Below are positions 23,986 to 35,782 of a stretch of DNA of 64,000 bases, piece after piece. Source of the stretch: Hydrangea macrophylla. Its lineage: Eukaryota > Streptophyta > Magnoliopsida > Cornales > Hydrangeaceae. The position numbers were made by a program, and so were the translations under genes. The first letter of the stretch is position 1; every line of letters begins with the position of its first letter. The DNA is taken from assembly GCA_033977485.1 (NCBI GenBank), contig CM066988.1:54559649-54623648 (forward strand), read 5' to 3'. A model generated the notes under the pieces. It saw nothing but the letters and a program-made list of their open reading frames with translations, did no database searches and was not told the origin of the DNA.

Positions 23986-25611
23986 TGATTCGAGGTGAAA
24001 AGTGCATGTTTATAGTGTATTACACGGTCTTTTATGCATACTTTTATCCCCAAGTCCCTAGATTTAGGAGCATATCAATGATTAAGTGTTTTCTATGATG
24101 TTGAGACTCAAACATGTGTTTTTACACTATTTTACAGGTTATGGAAAGCAAACATTGCATAGAAAGTGATTCTGGTGAAGAGAACAACAGAAGCAGCTGA
24201 TAAAATGGCAATTTTGACAATGATGACTTCAGATTTGGAAGATTTTCCCAGAGACATGAAATGTAGATCTTTGAGTTACGGTCGCGTGGCCGTAAACGGG
24301 AGGTCAATCCGAGGTCCGAGTAAAAAGTTATGGCCATTCTCCCATCGGGGTGCAGAGCTGTCAAAATCAGAGGAGTTCAAGCGATTGAAGAGAGTTCAAT
24401 CGATCGAACCTTCGATCGATCGAACTGAGCTCGATCGATCGAACCTTATTTTCACCCAAAAGTTGCGTAAACTCTGTGGGAACCCTATATATAAGCCGTT
24501 TTGACGCCAGACGAAGAGAGGACGCTCCAGAACGCACAGAACAACAGTTTAGGGTAGTTTTAGGGTTAGATTAGGAGTAGGTTAGGTTAGATTCATGTTA
24601 TTTTTCATCTTTTCCATTGATTCATTGAAGATTATTGATGATTCAACTGTATTACAAGTTATTTACAAGTTTATTTCAGATTATTTACAGGTTTTTCTTC
24701 TTCTTTCCCTCTATTTGATTGTTTATTAGTTTAGATGTTAATGATTACTCTAGTTTACTATTCCTGCACTTGTTTATTTATGTTTCCGTAGTTTAGACGT
24801 TGGGAATATGTGATGAAACATTGATTCCCAACCTCTGCCATGTATGATATAGAAATCTTGGGCTCGATCGATCGAAGGTATTTCGATCGATCGAACCAGG
24901 GATAGTCAAGCGATCGAAGGCATTTCGATCGATTGAAGGATGATGCTGTCCGATCGATCGAGAGCGCTTCGATCGATCGAACATGTTAAATCTTGAGATG
25001 ATTCTTTTAAGTATTCCATGACTTTCTGTTTTAGAAATCTGTCATCAAATTGTCCCTATAAGCTCAGTTTGTCACAACAGTTTTTAGAACTTAAAGCCTT
25101 AAGGCCTTTTCTTCAATGACTTTTGAAAACCACTTTGAATGCTAATACCATTTAGAGTGCAAGTAATTACCATTGTTTTAAACCGTCTTTCATGTATTTT
25201 AAATCAATTGTGATGATGTAGTCCCGGTCATGAAAGGGCTACTAATTCTTTATCTTTAGAAAAATACGGAATGCTGAAAAGGAATGAACTCCATAGAACG
25301 TTAATGAGTATGCATGGTAGGTGGTTAGGATCAATGTGGATTCACGTATTTCCAACACCTTTAGTTCATCTGTTTAATTAGTTATGTTTCTTTATACTTT
25401 AGTTTATTATTTAGTTTAATTTAATTAATTAGGATTCGTAGAACCTCTGCTTTTATATTCTTATTTTCTTTTCTTTTGCTTTAGGTTATAACTTAGTAGA
25501 TATTCTTCCTATTCCTTCCCTGTGGGATCGACCTGGACTTATCCAGTATTACTTGCACGATCACCTACACTTGGGTGTTGCACAAGAGCGCACAACTATT
25601 TAGTCGTGTCA
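23986..25611 (+). repeat. 5' LTR of Athila-primed element
   Basis: TGATTCGAGG to GTGTCA, 1626 bp. It contains two palindrome arrays (24376-24443 and 24863-24981) and a TATA box (TATATATAA near 24486). Partner: 42969-44594. Confidence 0.95.
24376..24494 (+). promoter_or_regulatory. TTCGATCGATCGAA array plus TATA in Athila-primed LTR
   Basis: Four units at 24376-24389, 24395-24408, 24411-24424 and 24430-24443 precede the TATA box at about 24486-24494. Further units downstream in the LTR lie at 24863-24876, 24882-24895, 24905-24918, 24924-24937, 24949-24962 and 24968-24981. The same palindrome and the same position relative to TATA are found in Copia A. The 3' LTR copies are at 43359-43426 and 43846-43964. 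Confidence 0.75.
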
Positions 25612-25618
25612 AGTTTTT

Positions 25619-25636
25619 TGGCGCCGTTGCCGGGGA
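25619..25636 (+). other. Primer-binding site, Athila type
   Basis: TGGCGCCGTTGCCGGGGA begins eight bases after the LTR. From recall this is the classic Athila-lineage site (often assigned to tRNA-Asp). Confidence 0.9.
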
Positions 25637-25771
25637 AGGCAACTAGGTTAGGATTTTACTAAGTTATTTCCATTTTTTTTTCTTTTTCTTAAAAAAAAAA
25701 AAAAAATCATTGGACTTTTTCTCTCACAAGAAATTTTTTTTTTTTCTTTTGTTTAAATATTTTGGGTAAAC
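25637..25771 (+). other. Short leader of Athila-primed element
   Basis: AT-rich with A and T homopolymers (25690-25706, 25733-25744); ends just before the ORF start at 25772. Confidence 0.6.
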
Positions 25772-25988
25772 ATGTCTTATCCATATTACCCTCCATACAA
25801 CACAAATACCACGAATGGGTACACATTAGGTAATGAGAACTATACCCCGAGTTGGCAAGCACCCACATATGATGCACATTATCAACCTGAGTGCTACCAA
25901 TCACCACAATGGGAAAACCATCGTGTTAGTCCCCCATGTTATCAAACGTATCAAGAACCTCCACCTGGAGAGTTCTATCAATCGCAAT

Positions 25989-26460
25989 CACTACAAGGAA
26001 AAAGGCATTTTATGTCACTTAAAAAGTGACATAAATAGGTATTTATGTCACTTTTTTTTCCAGTAAAAAGTGACATAAATGGAGGCGACATAAATGTTTT
26101 AAAAGTGACATAAATGTTTTCGAAAAAGTGACATAAATGTTTCATAAAACCAACACATTTGTTAATAAAAAGTGACATAAATACTTAAAAGTGACATAAA
26201 TACCATTTTATTTATGTCACTTTTAACCTAAAGTGACATAAAAGTAGAAAAGTGACATAAATACCAAACAAAATTATTACATCAAAGTATTAAAAGTGAC
26301 ATAAATACTTAAAAGTGACATAAATACCATTTTATTTATGTCACTTTTAACCTAAAGTGACATAAAAGTAGAAAAGTGACATAAATACCAAACAAAATTA
26401 TTACATAAAAGCCTTAAAAGTGACATAAATACAGTAAAAGTGACATAAATACCACCCTGT
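25989..26460. repeat. CACTA left end: TIR and subterminal repeats
   Basis: The terminal inverted repeat (25989-26020) is followed by about 18 copies of aaaagtgacataaat in both orientations. A roughly 120-bp block is itself tandemly duplicated (about 26166-26290 and 26290-26410). Confidence 0.92.
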
Positions 26461-26874
26461 AAAAACAATATATAGCACCATGTACATATATACAATACCA
26501 TGCACCCTGTACAAAATTAAATCCAACTCAATATATAATCTATTTCAACTACTAAATTTCATCGATTCATCTCAATATCAACCAATTAATTGGTTTGAAC
26601 AAAAAGTATACAATCGATCCGAGTCAAGTGCAAAACGAATAACATATACATATTATATATTCATCAAAAACTACAAACAAAACTATGAAAGCAACCAAAA
26701 AGAATTAGCCCAACAAAAAAAGTGATTTGTTTGTCGAAACCTTCCATCAAAATGTGAAACTTTGTACCTACAAAAAAGATAAAGTTTTCATTAATTAGTT
26801 GTATATAAAATAATAAAAGAGTAAAACTATGTTTGGGGGTTTTGAGAGACCACAATGTGTTCGGGGACTCGGAA
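26461..26874. other. AT-rich CACTA interior, no gene seen
   Basis: AT-rich DNA with no convincing exon or repeat; the short ORFs in it have no recognisable features. Confidence 0.6.
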
Positions 26875-27903
26875 TGATGAAAGAGTCATTTTTCGTATTT
26901 TTTGTGAACCGTGATTCCGTTATGCATTCCGTAAGTTCCCAAAAGTTTATTTAGGCAAATTTCACTTGTGTGTAAGGTTTCGTGGTTTCGTGGCGTTTGG
27001 TTAAGCGGTTTACCGATTCACTACTCGAAACCTCAATAACTAAGCCTTTTCAAGCCTAAGTGACTAAAGAGTCATTTTTTTGCATTTTTTGTGAACCGTG
27101 AATCCGTTATGCATTCCGTTAGTTCCCGCAAGTTTATTTAGGTATTTTTGAGGTGCGAGTAAGATTTTGTGGCGTTTGGTTAAGCGGTTTCCCGATTCAC
27201 TACTCGAAACCTCAATAACTAAGCTTTTTCAAGCCTAAGTGACTAAAGAGTCATATTTTCGCATTTTTTGTGAACCGTGAATGCGTTATGCATTCCGTTA
27301 GTTCCCGTGAGTTTATTTAGGTATGTTTGAGGTGCGAGTAAGATTTCGTGGCGTTTGGTTAAGCGGTTTACCGATTCACTACTCGAAACCTCAATAACTA
27401 AGCTTTTTCAAGCCTCAGCGACTAAAGAGTCATTTTTTTGCATTTTTTGTGAACCGTGAATCCGTTATGCATTCCATTAGTTCCCACAAGTTTATTTAGG
27501 CATGTTTGAGGTGCGAGTAAGCGTTCGTGGCATTTGGTTAAGCGGTTTACCGATTCACTACTCGAAACCTCAATAACTAAGCTTTTTCAAGCCTAAGTGA
27601 CTAAAGAGTCATTTTCTGCATTTTTTGTGAACCGTGAATCCGTTATGCATTCCGTTAGTTCCCGAAAGTTTATTTAGGTATGTTTGAGGTGCGAGTAAGA
27701 TTTCGTGGTGTTTTGTTAAGCGGTTTACCGATTTACTACTCGAAACCTCAATAACTAAGCTTTTTCAAGCCTAAGTGACTAAAGAGTCATTTTTTTCACA
27801 TTTTTTGTGAACCGTGAATCCGTTATGCATTCCGTTAGTTCCCGTAAGTTTATTTAGGTATGTTTGAGATGCGAGTCAGATTTTGTGGCGTTTGGTTAAG
27901 CGG
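26875..27903. repeat. 179-bp tandem repeat in CACTA element, about six copies
   Basis: The anchor gactaaagagtcat occurs at 27062, 27241, 27420, 27599 and 27777 (period 179, 179, 179, 178), with a diverged first copy near 26877. Each unit contains gtgaaccgtgaatccgttat and ctactcgaaacctcaataac blocks. No coding potential. It could be a satellite seed or an internal minisatellite of the transposon. Confidence 0.93.
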
Positions 27904-28435
27904 TAGAGACTTTTGAGTCAGCCAGTTTTGATATTTCCCTCCTTTTACTGTTTATATTTGTTCTTCAATCTTTTATTGAAGATTTTTAATTCGACAACTG
28001 TTTGTACTTTAAATTCAATCTTTTGTTAGACTGAATATCTCTATTTTCCTCGATTCTTTCGAATGAGATTGCTATGTATTTCTTTGGAAATTGTTCATTT
28101 TGGATCAAATAAGTTCAGTATTGGTTTGTGTGTTCATATTAATATGATCTCATGAATATTGATATTTCAAAACAAGTAGGACGTCTTTTGAAGAGGGTTC
28201 AAATCTAGCAATCTGATACCAGATTTATCTTCAATCTAAATTTTGTGTTTAAGAATGTGCAGAGATCATATTCCAAACTATTTGTTATCAACGATCATGT
28301 TTGTGCAAGGAACTATCTATATCATTTTTGTTGGAGAAGACTTAAAAAATATGTAAGGGAGTCTTGGATTGATTTTGATTCCTAAAATATTTTGAATATC
28401 TTGGGTTCTAAACAAACTAGCAATCCAACAGCAAA
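27904..28435. other. Non-coding CACTA interior
   Basis: AT-rich, intron- or UTR-like DNA. No exon recognised. It follows, in minus-strand sense, the stop codon of the captured coiled-coil gene end and may include its 3' UTR. Confidence 0.5.
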
Positions 28436-29024
28436 TTAGTATTGATCATCAAAAGATGGAGCTTCCAATATGGACTCCTGAAAGTCAATGTTATTTCCAG
28501 TTAAGAGCACATGAAAACTTATTTGAAGTAATAAAAGGAGGAAAAAGAACAAGAACGCTAGTAGTCTTATACTGTTATACATATATCTACAACATAATTC
28601 TTTTTTGTGTTGGTCAAACATAATGACAATGTTTGGGCTAATGGGAGATCTTTTCCAATGCCATTGTCATATTGCCTTCATTATTTCTCAAGAAAAACTA
28701 GCAATCCAACAGCAAATTAGTATTACAATTAAAGTACCTTTATAACTTCGAGACTGGTATCATGATCACAATATGCGGACTGGAGGTTGTTGAGTGAAGC
28801 ACGGAGATCGTCAATTTCACTGCAGAATTTAGATTAAGAAAATGTAAATGCAAGAATTAATGGTTGCATTCGACATATACAATTCAAATGAACTTGAAAC
28901 AGGTAGAGACATAATAGACATCAATTGGGAATGGATAACACTACCTTCTTAGTTTGGCATTGTTCTCCAGACAAGAGTTTAGGTTATTCTGGCACTGCTC
29001 TAGTTCATTCTGATTCTTTTTCAA
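28436..29024 (-). pseudogene. Captured 3' end of an unidentified coiled-coil gene
   Basis: Three minus-strand exons fit together: 29024-28945 (80 nt), 28819-28738 (82 nt) and 28477-28436 (42 nt with stop TAA). Each intron has GT-AG ends and phases match across both junctions (80+82 is 54 codons). The encoded sequence is strongly heptad-like (NQNELEQCQNNLNSCLENN, then EIDDLRASLNNLQSAY) and ends APSFDDQY. No stop interrupts it. I do not recognise the gene. A 33-bp piece of the first exon is duplicated at 29032-29064 in the preceding intron. Confidence 0.6.
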
Positions 29025-29064
29025 CTGAAACCAGACAAGAGTTTAGGTTATTCTGGCACTGCTC

Positions 29065-31506
29065 TCGTAGATTGACAGAATTACTAATTTCATCATTATT
29101 GTCAGCAATAAAAATACCATTTTAAATAATACTCCCTCTGTCCCAAAATTATTGCCACTTTGGAAAGGACAATATAATGTGGGTAAAATTCTTCCCATAG
29201 CTCTTGATTTACGAAAATCAGGAGTTCTTCTCGGAATCATAGTGGGCAGATATGGTCAGCCTCAAAACATTTCCTCATTGGTACAGTCACAAATGACAAT
29301 GTCCAACTGATAAGAGAATGTGTCTCCACAGTGACCTTCATTGTCTGACACTGCTATGAAAGTAAAGTACATAGAGACAGCATATTGGAAAGACATTATT
29401 TTAGTGCTCTAGAAAATGGGTTACTGCTTTATTTAAACCGCAGAGTAAAATGAAAAAGGCCGGTGTTTGTTAAAGGAACACCCACAGTAACACTACTTTA
29501 GCAACTGGTTCGAAATACATACTAGGGTTCTACAGTTTTATAGATTTCAGATTCTAACACAAAGCTGTTCCACCCTGCATATGCAGCATATTGCAATGTC
29601 CTTGCCATCAACTTTCTTCCTCTCTTCATCGAGCTCATAATAGACCTACAAAAAGGTATGGAAAAATAATTATACCTACATTGTTCTTATACGTCAACAA
29701 AATTCAATAAAGTCTGTAACAGCAACTGAGCAACCAAGCTACTCCAGCTTGGTTACAAGGCAAAAATGGTATGCAAAAATAATTAAATCTTCAACGATTT
29801 CTGATAGCAACAGAACTGGAAATTGCATCATTAACTTGATGCACCAAAATTCAATGAAATAGAAAGTCTATAAAAGCAACCAAGTTACTCGAGCTAGGTT
29901 AAAGGCTCACTTGAGGTCCCACTATGAGAAAAACCAGCCAAATCTGATCATATTTTGAAGCTTGTTAAAATTTAAATAACTAAATCTTGGCTAAGCCTCA
30001 GGCCAATTGGCCTAAAAGCATTCAGAGTCGATAAAAAGATACTTGGGAACATCTGGGACTCACTCAAGTGGAAGCTTGCTTGATATCACTCATTACCCAA
30101 GCTCGAGCTTTATTTTGGAGGCTCAAAACCCACATATTTGAATGTGTTTGGGTAAGACTGCCAACCTAATACACAACTTAAAACCAGCCATCAATTGTGT
30201 ATACGATGAATATCAGTCCATTACATAACTTTGGAGAGGTAAAAGAGCAAAAAGAACAAGTCTATGGCATATTACTCTCACTCGATAATGAGTTGGGAGT
30301 CATGCTACTCAACTTCTATAGCATATTACTCGCACTCGATAATGGTTCTATATAAATCTCTAACCCTCTATCGGATTTTCTCTCTCCATATGTGGAACAT
30401 ATCAATACTGATACATGTAATACGAAGAAAAAAAAAGTCACTTTTTTACCAAATGGAGCATTACAAAATTACAATCAAACCATGATGCATCACGAACAGT
30501 CAATAAAAGTTCATTTGATAGTGCACAGAATGCAATTTACAGTGCATTTAATGAGAATAGAGTTTCATTATGGCTTCAATGAGGGAAGCTTGAAACTCAT
30601 AAAAACACAAACCCAATCCAGCCAATCATTGCAGAGACTTGGGTGACATTTTGAACACATTCATTAGAATTCGTTCAACAATAATCAACATCCAAACCCT
30701 ACCAAATATAATTACTTGCCTCTCTGGCCACCTGCCTCATAAAACAAAGAAAAAAGTTGAAAGACCATGCGTTTGAAATAAATATTGAAAAAAAAAATAT
30801 ATCTTTATGCCAGCTGCTATCAAATTCGGCTTCCCAAGAGCTCTTATCTATAGATAATCATAAGGGGAAGGTATGAAATAACTACACCAAACATAAATCT
30901 TACGAACAAGATCTTTTAGACCTCTTCACTGCTCTTAAAATTCCCTAATATCATAATCTCTTTTGCTACTACAAAAGATAGTATGTAACATACTCCTATT
31001 TTCACATTCTCATATCTTGACCTGCGTGTGCATTGCATTGGGAGGGATCGATATTGACTAACAAAACCAGGGACTATTGGCCTTAGAAGCAATAGGACTT
31101 CAAAATAAGAGGCTAGCACATGCATTTACATAACACAATAAACATGTAAACGGATAACACGTGTACGTAAATGCTCGTCATTAATAAGAAACATGATAAT
31201 CACGATGATGATAATAACAAAGCAAACACTACCAGCTTAGGTAAAGGGAAACTTACTTCTTCAAACACACAAGGGCCATATGTTTCCAATACAGGCGGTA
31301 TAGGTCTCAGAAAGCACTTTTGGGCTCAAACGTGCATTTGGAAAGTGATTCCAAACAGGCCCTAAGCATAAATCAGCTCTACCTAAAGATATAAATTCTA
31401 TAAGACTTTTTGTACTTTGTAATCATATCTAAAGTGACAATCACATCCTAACAAATCACTCAATTAACAGAACTGAGAGAGAGTCAGTTCTCAAGACTAA
31501 GAATAC
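29065..31506. other. CACTA interior, mostly intron-like
   Basis: No secure gene. A minus-strand stretch near 29655-29570 (acceptor ttgtag, then YYELDEERKKVDGKDIAIC) might be another captured exon, but it has no clear donor. The sequence near 29128 starts like a Stowaway MITE (actccctctgtccca) without a matching other end. Imperfect duplications occur near 30264-30345. Confidence 0.45.
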
Positions 31507-31662
31507 CTGTGGACCATAAGACAGCTCCAGCGGGTACCCTGCTGCCACAAATTCTGTTGATTGTATATAGAGCGTACGTGAAAGGAAATACGCGTGGATG
31601 TTTGGTAGGCAAGAGTGGTTAAACAAACTTCCAGTTGAATAAATAGCTTGACCTACTTTAAC
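31507..31662 (-). pseudogene. Captured exon of a SMYD/TPR-type SET-domain gene
   Basis: One 156-nt minus-strand exon, open for all 52 codons, bounded by an acceptor (ctatag) and a donor (gtattc). It encodes SLFNHSCLPNIHAYF and PLELSYGPQ. NHSC.PN and ELSYG are the cofactor- and substrate-binding signatures of the SET domain, and the spacing fits SMYD-like lysine methyltransferases (in plants, the TPR-SET class). No other exon of that gene was found nearby, so this is a fragment that cannot form an enzyme alone. Confidence 0.75.
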
Positions 31663-31837
31663 CTATAGAAAAATTTCAATCAGGAACAACACAATTAGAA
31701 ACTTTCTGACTCAACTGAATTTGGAAGTAAAGGAATCACAAACACTATCAGTTACAAAGTAAAGAAAGTAAAGAATAAAGAATATGATAATCAATTAATT
31801 ATTGCAAGTTTGCAACAGTGAAAGATGGTGCCCCGGC

Positions 31838-32096
31838 CAACAGAATATGGATAGTATTAAAGGTGTTGTTCCAAATTTGGCTGGTAAACTTAGGTTGCTC
31901 AAAGAACGCCTAAAGGTTTGGAATAAAGAAGTGTATGGAAGCATTGATCAGAAAATTGAACAAGCTGAAGGCAAAATTGAAAATCTTGATATTATCAGTA
32001 ATGATAGGGATCTCTCCGCTGAAAAGGAATGCATTTGGAGGCAAAAGTCGAGGATGTTAACTTACTCGTCAAGAATGTTAACTTACTCGTCAGCCT
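31838..32096 (+). mobile_element. LINE ORF2 fragment
   Basis: Plus-strand frame with KLRLLKERLKVWNKEVYGSI and EQAEGKIENLD, the linker between endonuclease and RT typical of plant LINE-1 ORF2 proteins. It is short, and its reading frame soon ends in a repeated LTYSS stretch. It sits between the SET and ASY1 fragments, on the opposite strand. Confidence 0.65.
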
Positions 32097-32529
32097 ACAG
32101 GAAAAAAAAAACCCTGATAGGTGATCTATTTTACTTGTTGAAATTGACTCTCCATAATCTCATCTTTTAGGCCAATTTAATAATCTAGTGACCAAGTCAA
32201 TTCCAAAATTTGTGATGAACAGACTCGAATTGAAGAACTCCGATAATACTCAAATTTAAAGGCATGTACAAATTGCTGCTAGTAGTTTCTATACTATATG
32301 CAAATATTTTAAGGTATAATGAGGAGCTTGAAGGACCCAAAATAAACAAGAACAGAAGGGGAAAACTGATAAAATATAAATATAATGTCTAAAGTATCAT
32401 TCAAAGGAATACTCGTTTGAGGTTACATGTTTTTATATCAAAGAAACTGCTCACCATATAGATCAGCTTATATTTCCTTAAGAGAGAAAAGTAACCCCTG
32501 GGAAATAATTACATACGATCTTCACTTAC

Positions 32530-34442
32530 ACCCTTTTGAGCTTTGTTGCCAAATGGAAGTACTTGGCCATCCATTTCTTCTTTCACAGCATCAAATTCAT
32601 AGTCGGATTTCTGAGATTTTAGTTTAGTCACAAAGAAAGGACTATGAGCCAAGAAGAAAAACATACATACACAAAATTTGAACCAACAATTGAAACGGAT
32701 AACCAACCTTTTGCTTGTTAATAATGCTATAACTGTCTGGTCCCGCCTTAGATAGAACACATTCCTTAACAAGCTTGTCCATTATTTCTGAAAATCAAAG
32801 AGTTTCATAATGGTTAGAATCGTTATACAGCTCGATGGTGCAAAGTGCCCACCTTCTTTTATAACCTTTAACATCGACCAGATCTTCTTTTACCTTCAGT
32901 CAGAACCTGCAACCATAGCAACTAGAATCAACATCTAAAATTGCAAAACAATGACTGTAGGATTCTAGATTATCTGTTGTTTACTGGTTCAACTAGTACT
33001 CATCCTTAACACCATTAAATCAAAGAAAGAAAGTCTTTACCACTGAGATATCAGGAAAGTTTGAGAGAACGTCGGAGAGTTCGAAATTCTCAAGGTGGTG
33101 ACTTGTGATCCAGTCCTTAATATGTCCAAATTGTTGTTCATCTTCTGCTGGCCTGAGTATCATCTGCTTTTTGGGTAGTGAACTGTAAGCTAAATTCCAT
33201 GTACTCATTCTAGTATAAGAGTTTTCTATATGGTCGTTTGTGATTTAAATGCTACCTTCATCAACCACACCACCATCTTCCTCACCCTGTTGCTTATCTG
33301 TCAGCAAAGCAATTATTATTAGGCAGTTTCAAGCTTCAGAAATTATTCGCAGAACAAATTTAAAACAAGATGACAGTACACAAGAGGCGCGTTCTTACCT
33401 ACTGGTGCAACTCTGTATTGATCCCCTGGCGAATGGCTAACCTGAAATGAGACAGAAATTACGAGTTAGGCTTTTCAAATTTGAGTGACAATTAACCATG
33501 CTATATAACTTTTTAAAAGTATGAAAGCACTAAATCATCTTAAGGTAAAGCCCATCATCATGAATGAACACATTTAGATAAGTATGAGACTTAACATCTT
33601 TCTTCTTATATCGCCAATTCCATGTTTCCTTGAAATGGCAAATTTTAAGCATCATTTCTGAATGTTCCTCCCTGCTTTTTATTTTCATTTCGATTGATAT
33701 TCATAGAAACCTCTTGGCTATCAGAACTTGAGTAACTAAAGGAAACTGCATGAATGGATATGTTAAACTACTTTATCCCCTAATAATGTCCCAAACAATT
33801 TCAAGATATCATCAACCATGCTGAATGTTTTCTTGCATGCCCTACCAAGGCGCAAAATAATCTGGTGTTAAATGCAAAACACTGTACACACAATTCTCAC
33901 AGTCACGGACCATAGTGGGCTTATCACCACTATGATCAATAAAAAAATTTTAAATACACTAGGAATCACTGATTATTCAAGAGATGCTTCAGTTTCTATG
34001 AGATCTTACACACATATTCCTCAATCATTGGACCATCTATCGCTTCACAAACACAGAATAGAAGCGATTTCAGGTTCTTCTGCAATGCATCATAAACACC
34101 TGCAAAATTGAGTGACATAAACGAATTAACAACATGCAGAACATCGAAAGAAAAAGGCTCATAAGATCAATAAAATCAACATGCCTTTCTCCATCCAATC
34201 AATCAGTCTGCGTGACTCCGCATCCATTGGCATAAGCTTTTTAATCTTCATCTCTGTTTGTCACATCAAAATTATACAAATAAATTAACTAGAGAACTCT
34301 GATATAGGGAAAACCTGGAACAATTTCTGATAATAAGAAGCTTACCTAAGGCAGGAACAGACTTGTCATTGAAATACTTTTCAGGAAAAAGGCGACTAAT
34401 GTAGCTGATATTGAAAATAGCAATACGTAACAGGTTCCGTGT
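32530..34442 (-). pseudogene. ASY1: Captured ASY1-like (HORMA) gene fragment, broken
   Basis: Exons on the minus strand in gene order: 34442-34346, 34253-34185, 34099-34014, 33441-33399, 33297-33256, 33163-33041, 32787-32708 and 32610-32530. They encode [14 protein letters not shown] and [14 protein letters not shown], then [19 protein letters not shown], then [15 protein letters not shown], then DEQQFGHIKDWITSHHLENF and EIMDKLVKECVLSKAG. All match, in order, the HORMA protein ASY1 (yeast Hop1, rice PAIR2), which organises the meiotic chromosome axis. The first exon, the middle of the HORMA domain and the C-terminus are missing. A one-base loss near 33148 shifts the frame before PAEDEQQ. The second intron appears to use a GC donor (gcatgt). 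Introns are retained, so capture was from DNA. Confidence 0.85.
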
Positions 34443-34731
34443 CTGTATCAGTTGAAACCATTAGAAAGCGTGCGATTAGAGCATAGTAATTTTACATATC
34501 AGAAATTAACAAATTCAGCAGGAAGATTATACACAGCGCTAAGGATTTTATTCATCATTGCCTCAAAGCCTTCAAAACCTAATAGATTCACTTAGAAACA
34601 AAAAATTCTCTCCAGTTTGCTGTAATCCATACTCATTGATTGTTCACAAGAGCTATTTCTTAAAATCAAACAACGAAAAAGTGAATTTACAAAGCATGCA
34701 AACATGAGATTCAGAACCCAGCAGTAAGGAG

Positions 34732-35574
34732 CTATGAAGCACCGACACTCTCTTTTGCCCCACGTATCAGTGTCGGATACGTATCCGACACCGACACTCT
34801 CCGATACTCTTTGGACACGTGTCGGATACTCAAAATTTCGTGTCGGAATTTTTTGTTAGTTTTTCTTGAGCCGACACTCTTTGGACACGTGTCGGATACT
34901 CAAGTAGGTCATGAGAGTTTGCGGATGTTGATTTCATCCACCATTGGTGGGTAACCAACGGTCTATGGAGCACCAACACTCTGTTTTGGCACTCGTATCA
35001 ATATCAAAAGAGAAAACGACAACACAACCCTATATTTACTGATGATGGTGATGAGGCAATTGAAGAATGAGTGGATGGACATCTTTTTGGGACATATATA
35101 GTACTACTAGTTACTATTTAGTAATTAGCCGGTATTTTTTGGAACTTAATTCATGATCACAAATATATTTTTTGGGCTATATAGTATATACTAGTGGACA
35201 CAAGTTAGCAAATATCTTTTGGTACTTGGTTTATGTAGATGGACATACTTGGGGGACAAGTGCATACATTACTTAGTAGTTAGCAAATGACAATGTGCTT
35301 TGACACTTGGTTGATGAATGTTATTAACATATTAATGAAGATCTTTTTGAATTTTATTCATTTGCTTTGTTGTTTTTGATAATTTCATAGTATTGTTGTG
35401 ATTTATGTGCTTTTATGCCAATTTTGATAAGACATGGTAAACATATATTTCAAAAAAATATATTTTAAAAATCGTGTCCCCAACGTATCGTATCCTGCTT
35501 TTTTTAGAAATGCCGTATCGGCGTATCCGTGTCGTGTCGTGTCCGTGTCGCGTGTCTGTATCGGTGCTTCTTAG
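34732..35574. mobile_element. hAT-like non-autonomous element (843 bp)
   Basis: Flanked by a perfect 8-bp duplication GTAAGGAG (34724-34731 and 35575-35582). The ends are inverted: CTATGAAGCACCGACAC at the left and, reversed, CTAAGAAGCACCGATAC at the right. The subterminal DNA repeats gtgtcggatac-type blocks. The 8-bp duplication points to hAT. No transposase ORF is present. Confidence 0.75.
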
Positions 35575-35782
35575 GTAAGGAGATACAGATTCAAGAAATG
35601 CTCAATGAATACAAAGAGAAGCAAATGAATTAATAACACATGAAGAGCCAATACGGCATCAAAAATCAACAGAAGAAAAGCTTCGATTACATAGAAGGAA
35701 CTTTGGAACTAACTTATCTTTCACTTAATATTAGCCAACCAAGGACAGCTTGTGCGTGTCACACACACCAAATCAATAGAAG

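Noticed and set aside
29128..29240. Stowaway MITE
   Set aside because: Only one end looks like the consensus (ctccctctgtccca); no inverted partner or TA duplication was found.
31270..31363. Small hAT or Tourist MITE
   Set aside because: Ends agggcc...ggccct are weakly inverted, but the match is short and no duplication is clear.
33776..33845. Further ASY1 exon (ACKKTFSMVDDILKLFGTL)
   Set aside because: It lies in the right place and starts with ACK as in ASY1, but the rest does not match convincingly.
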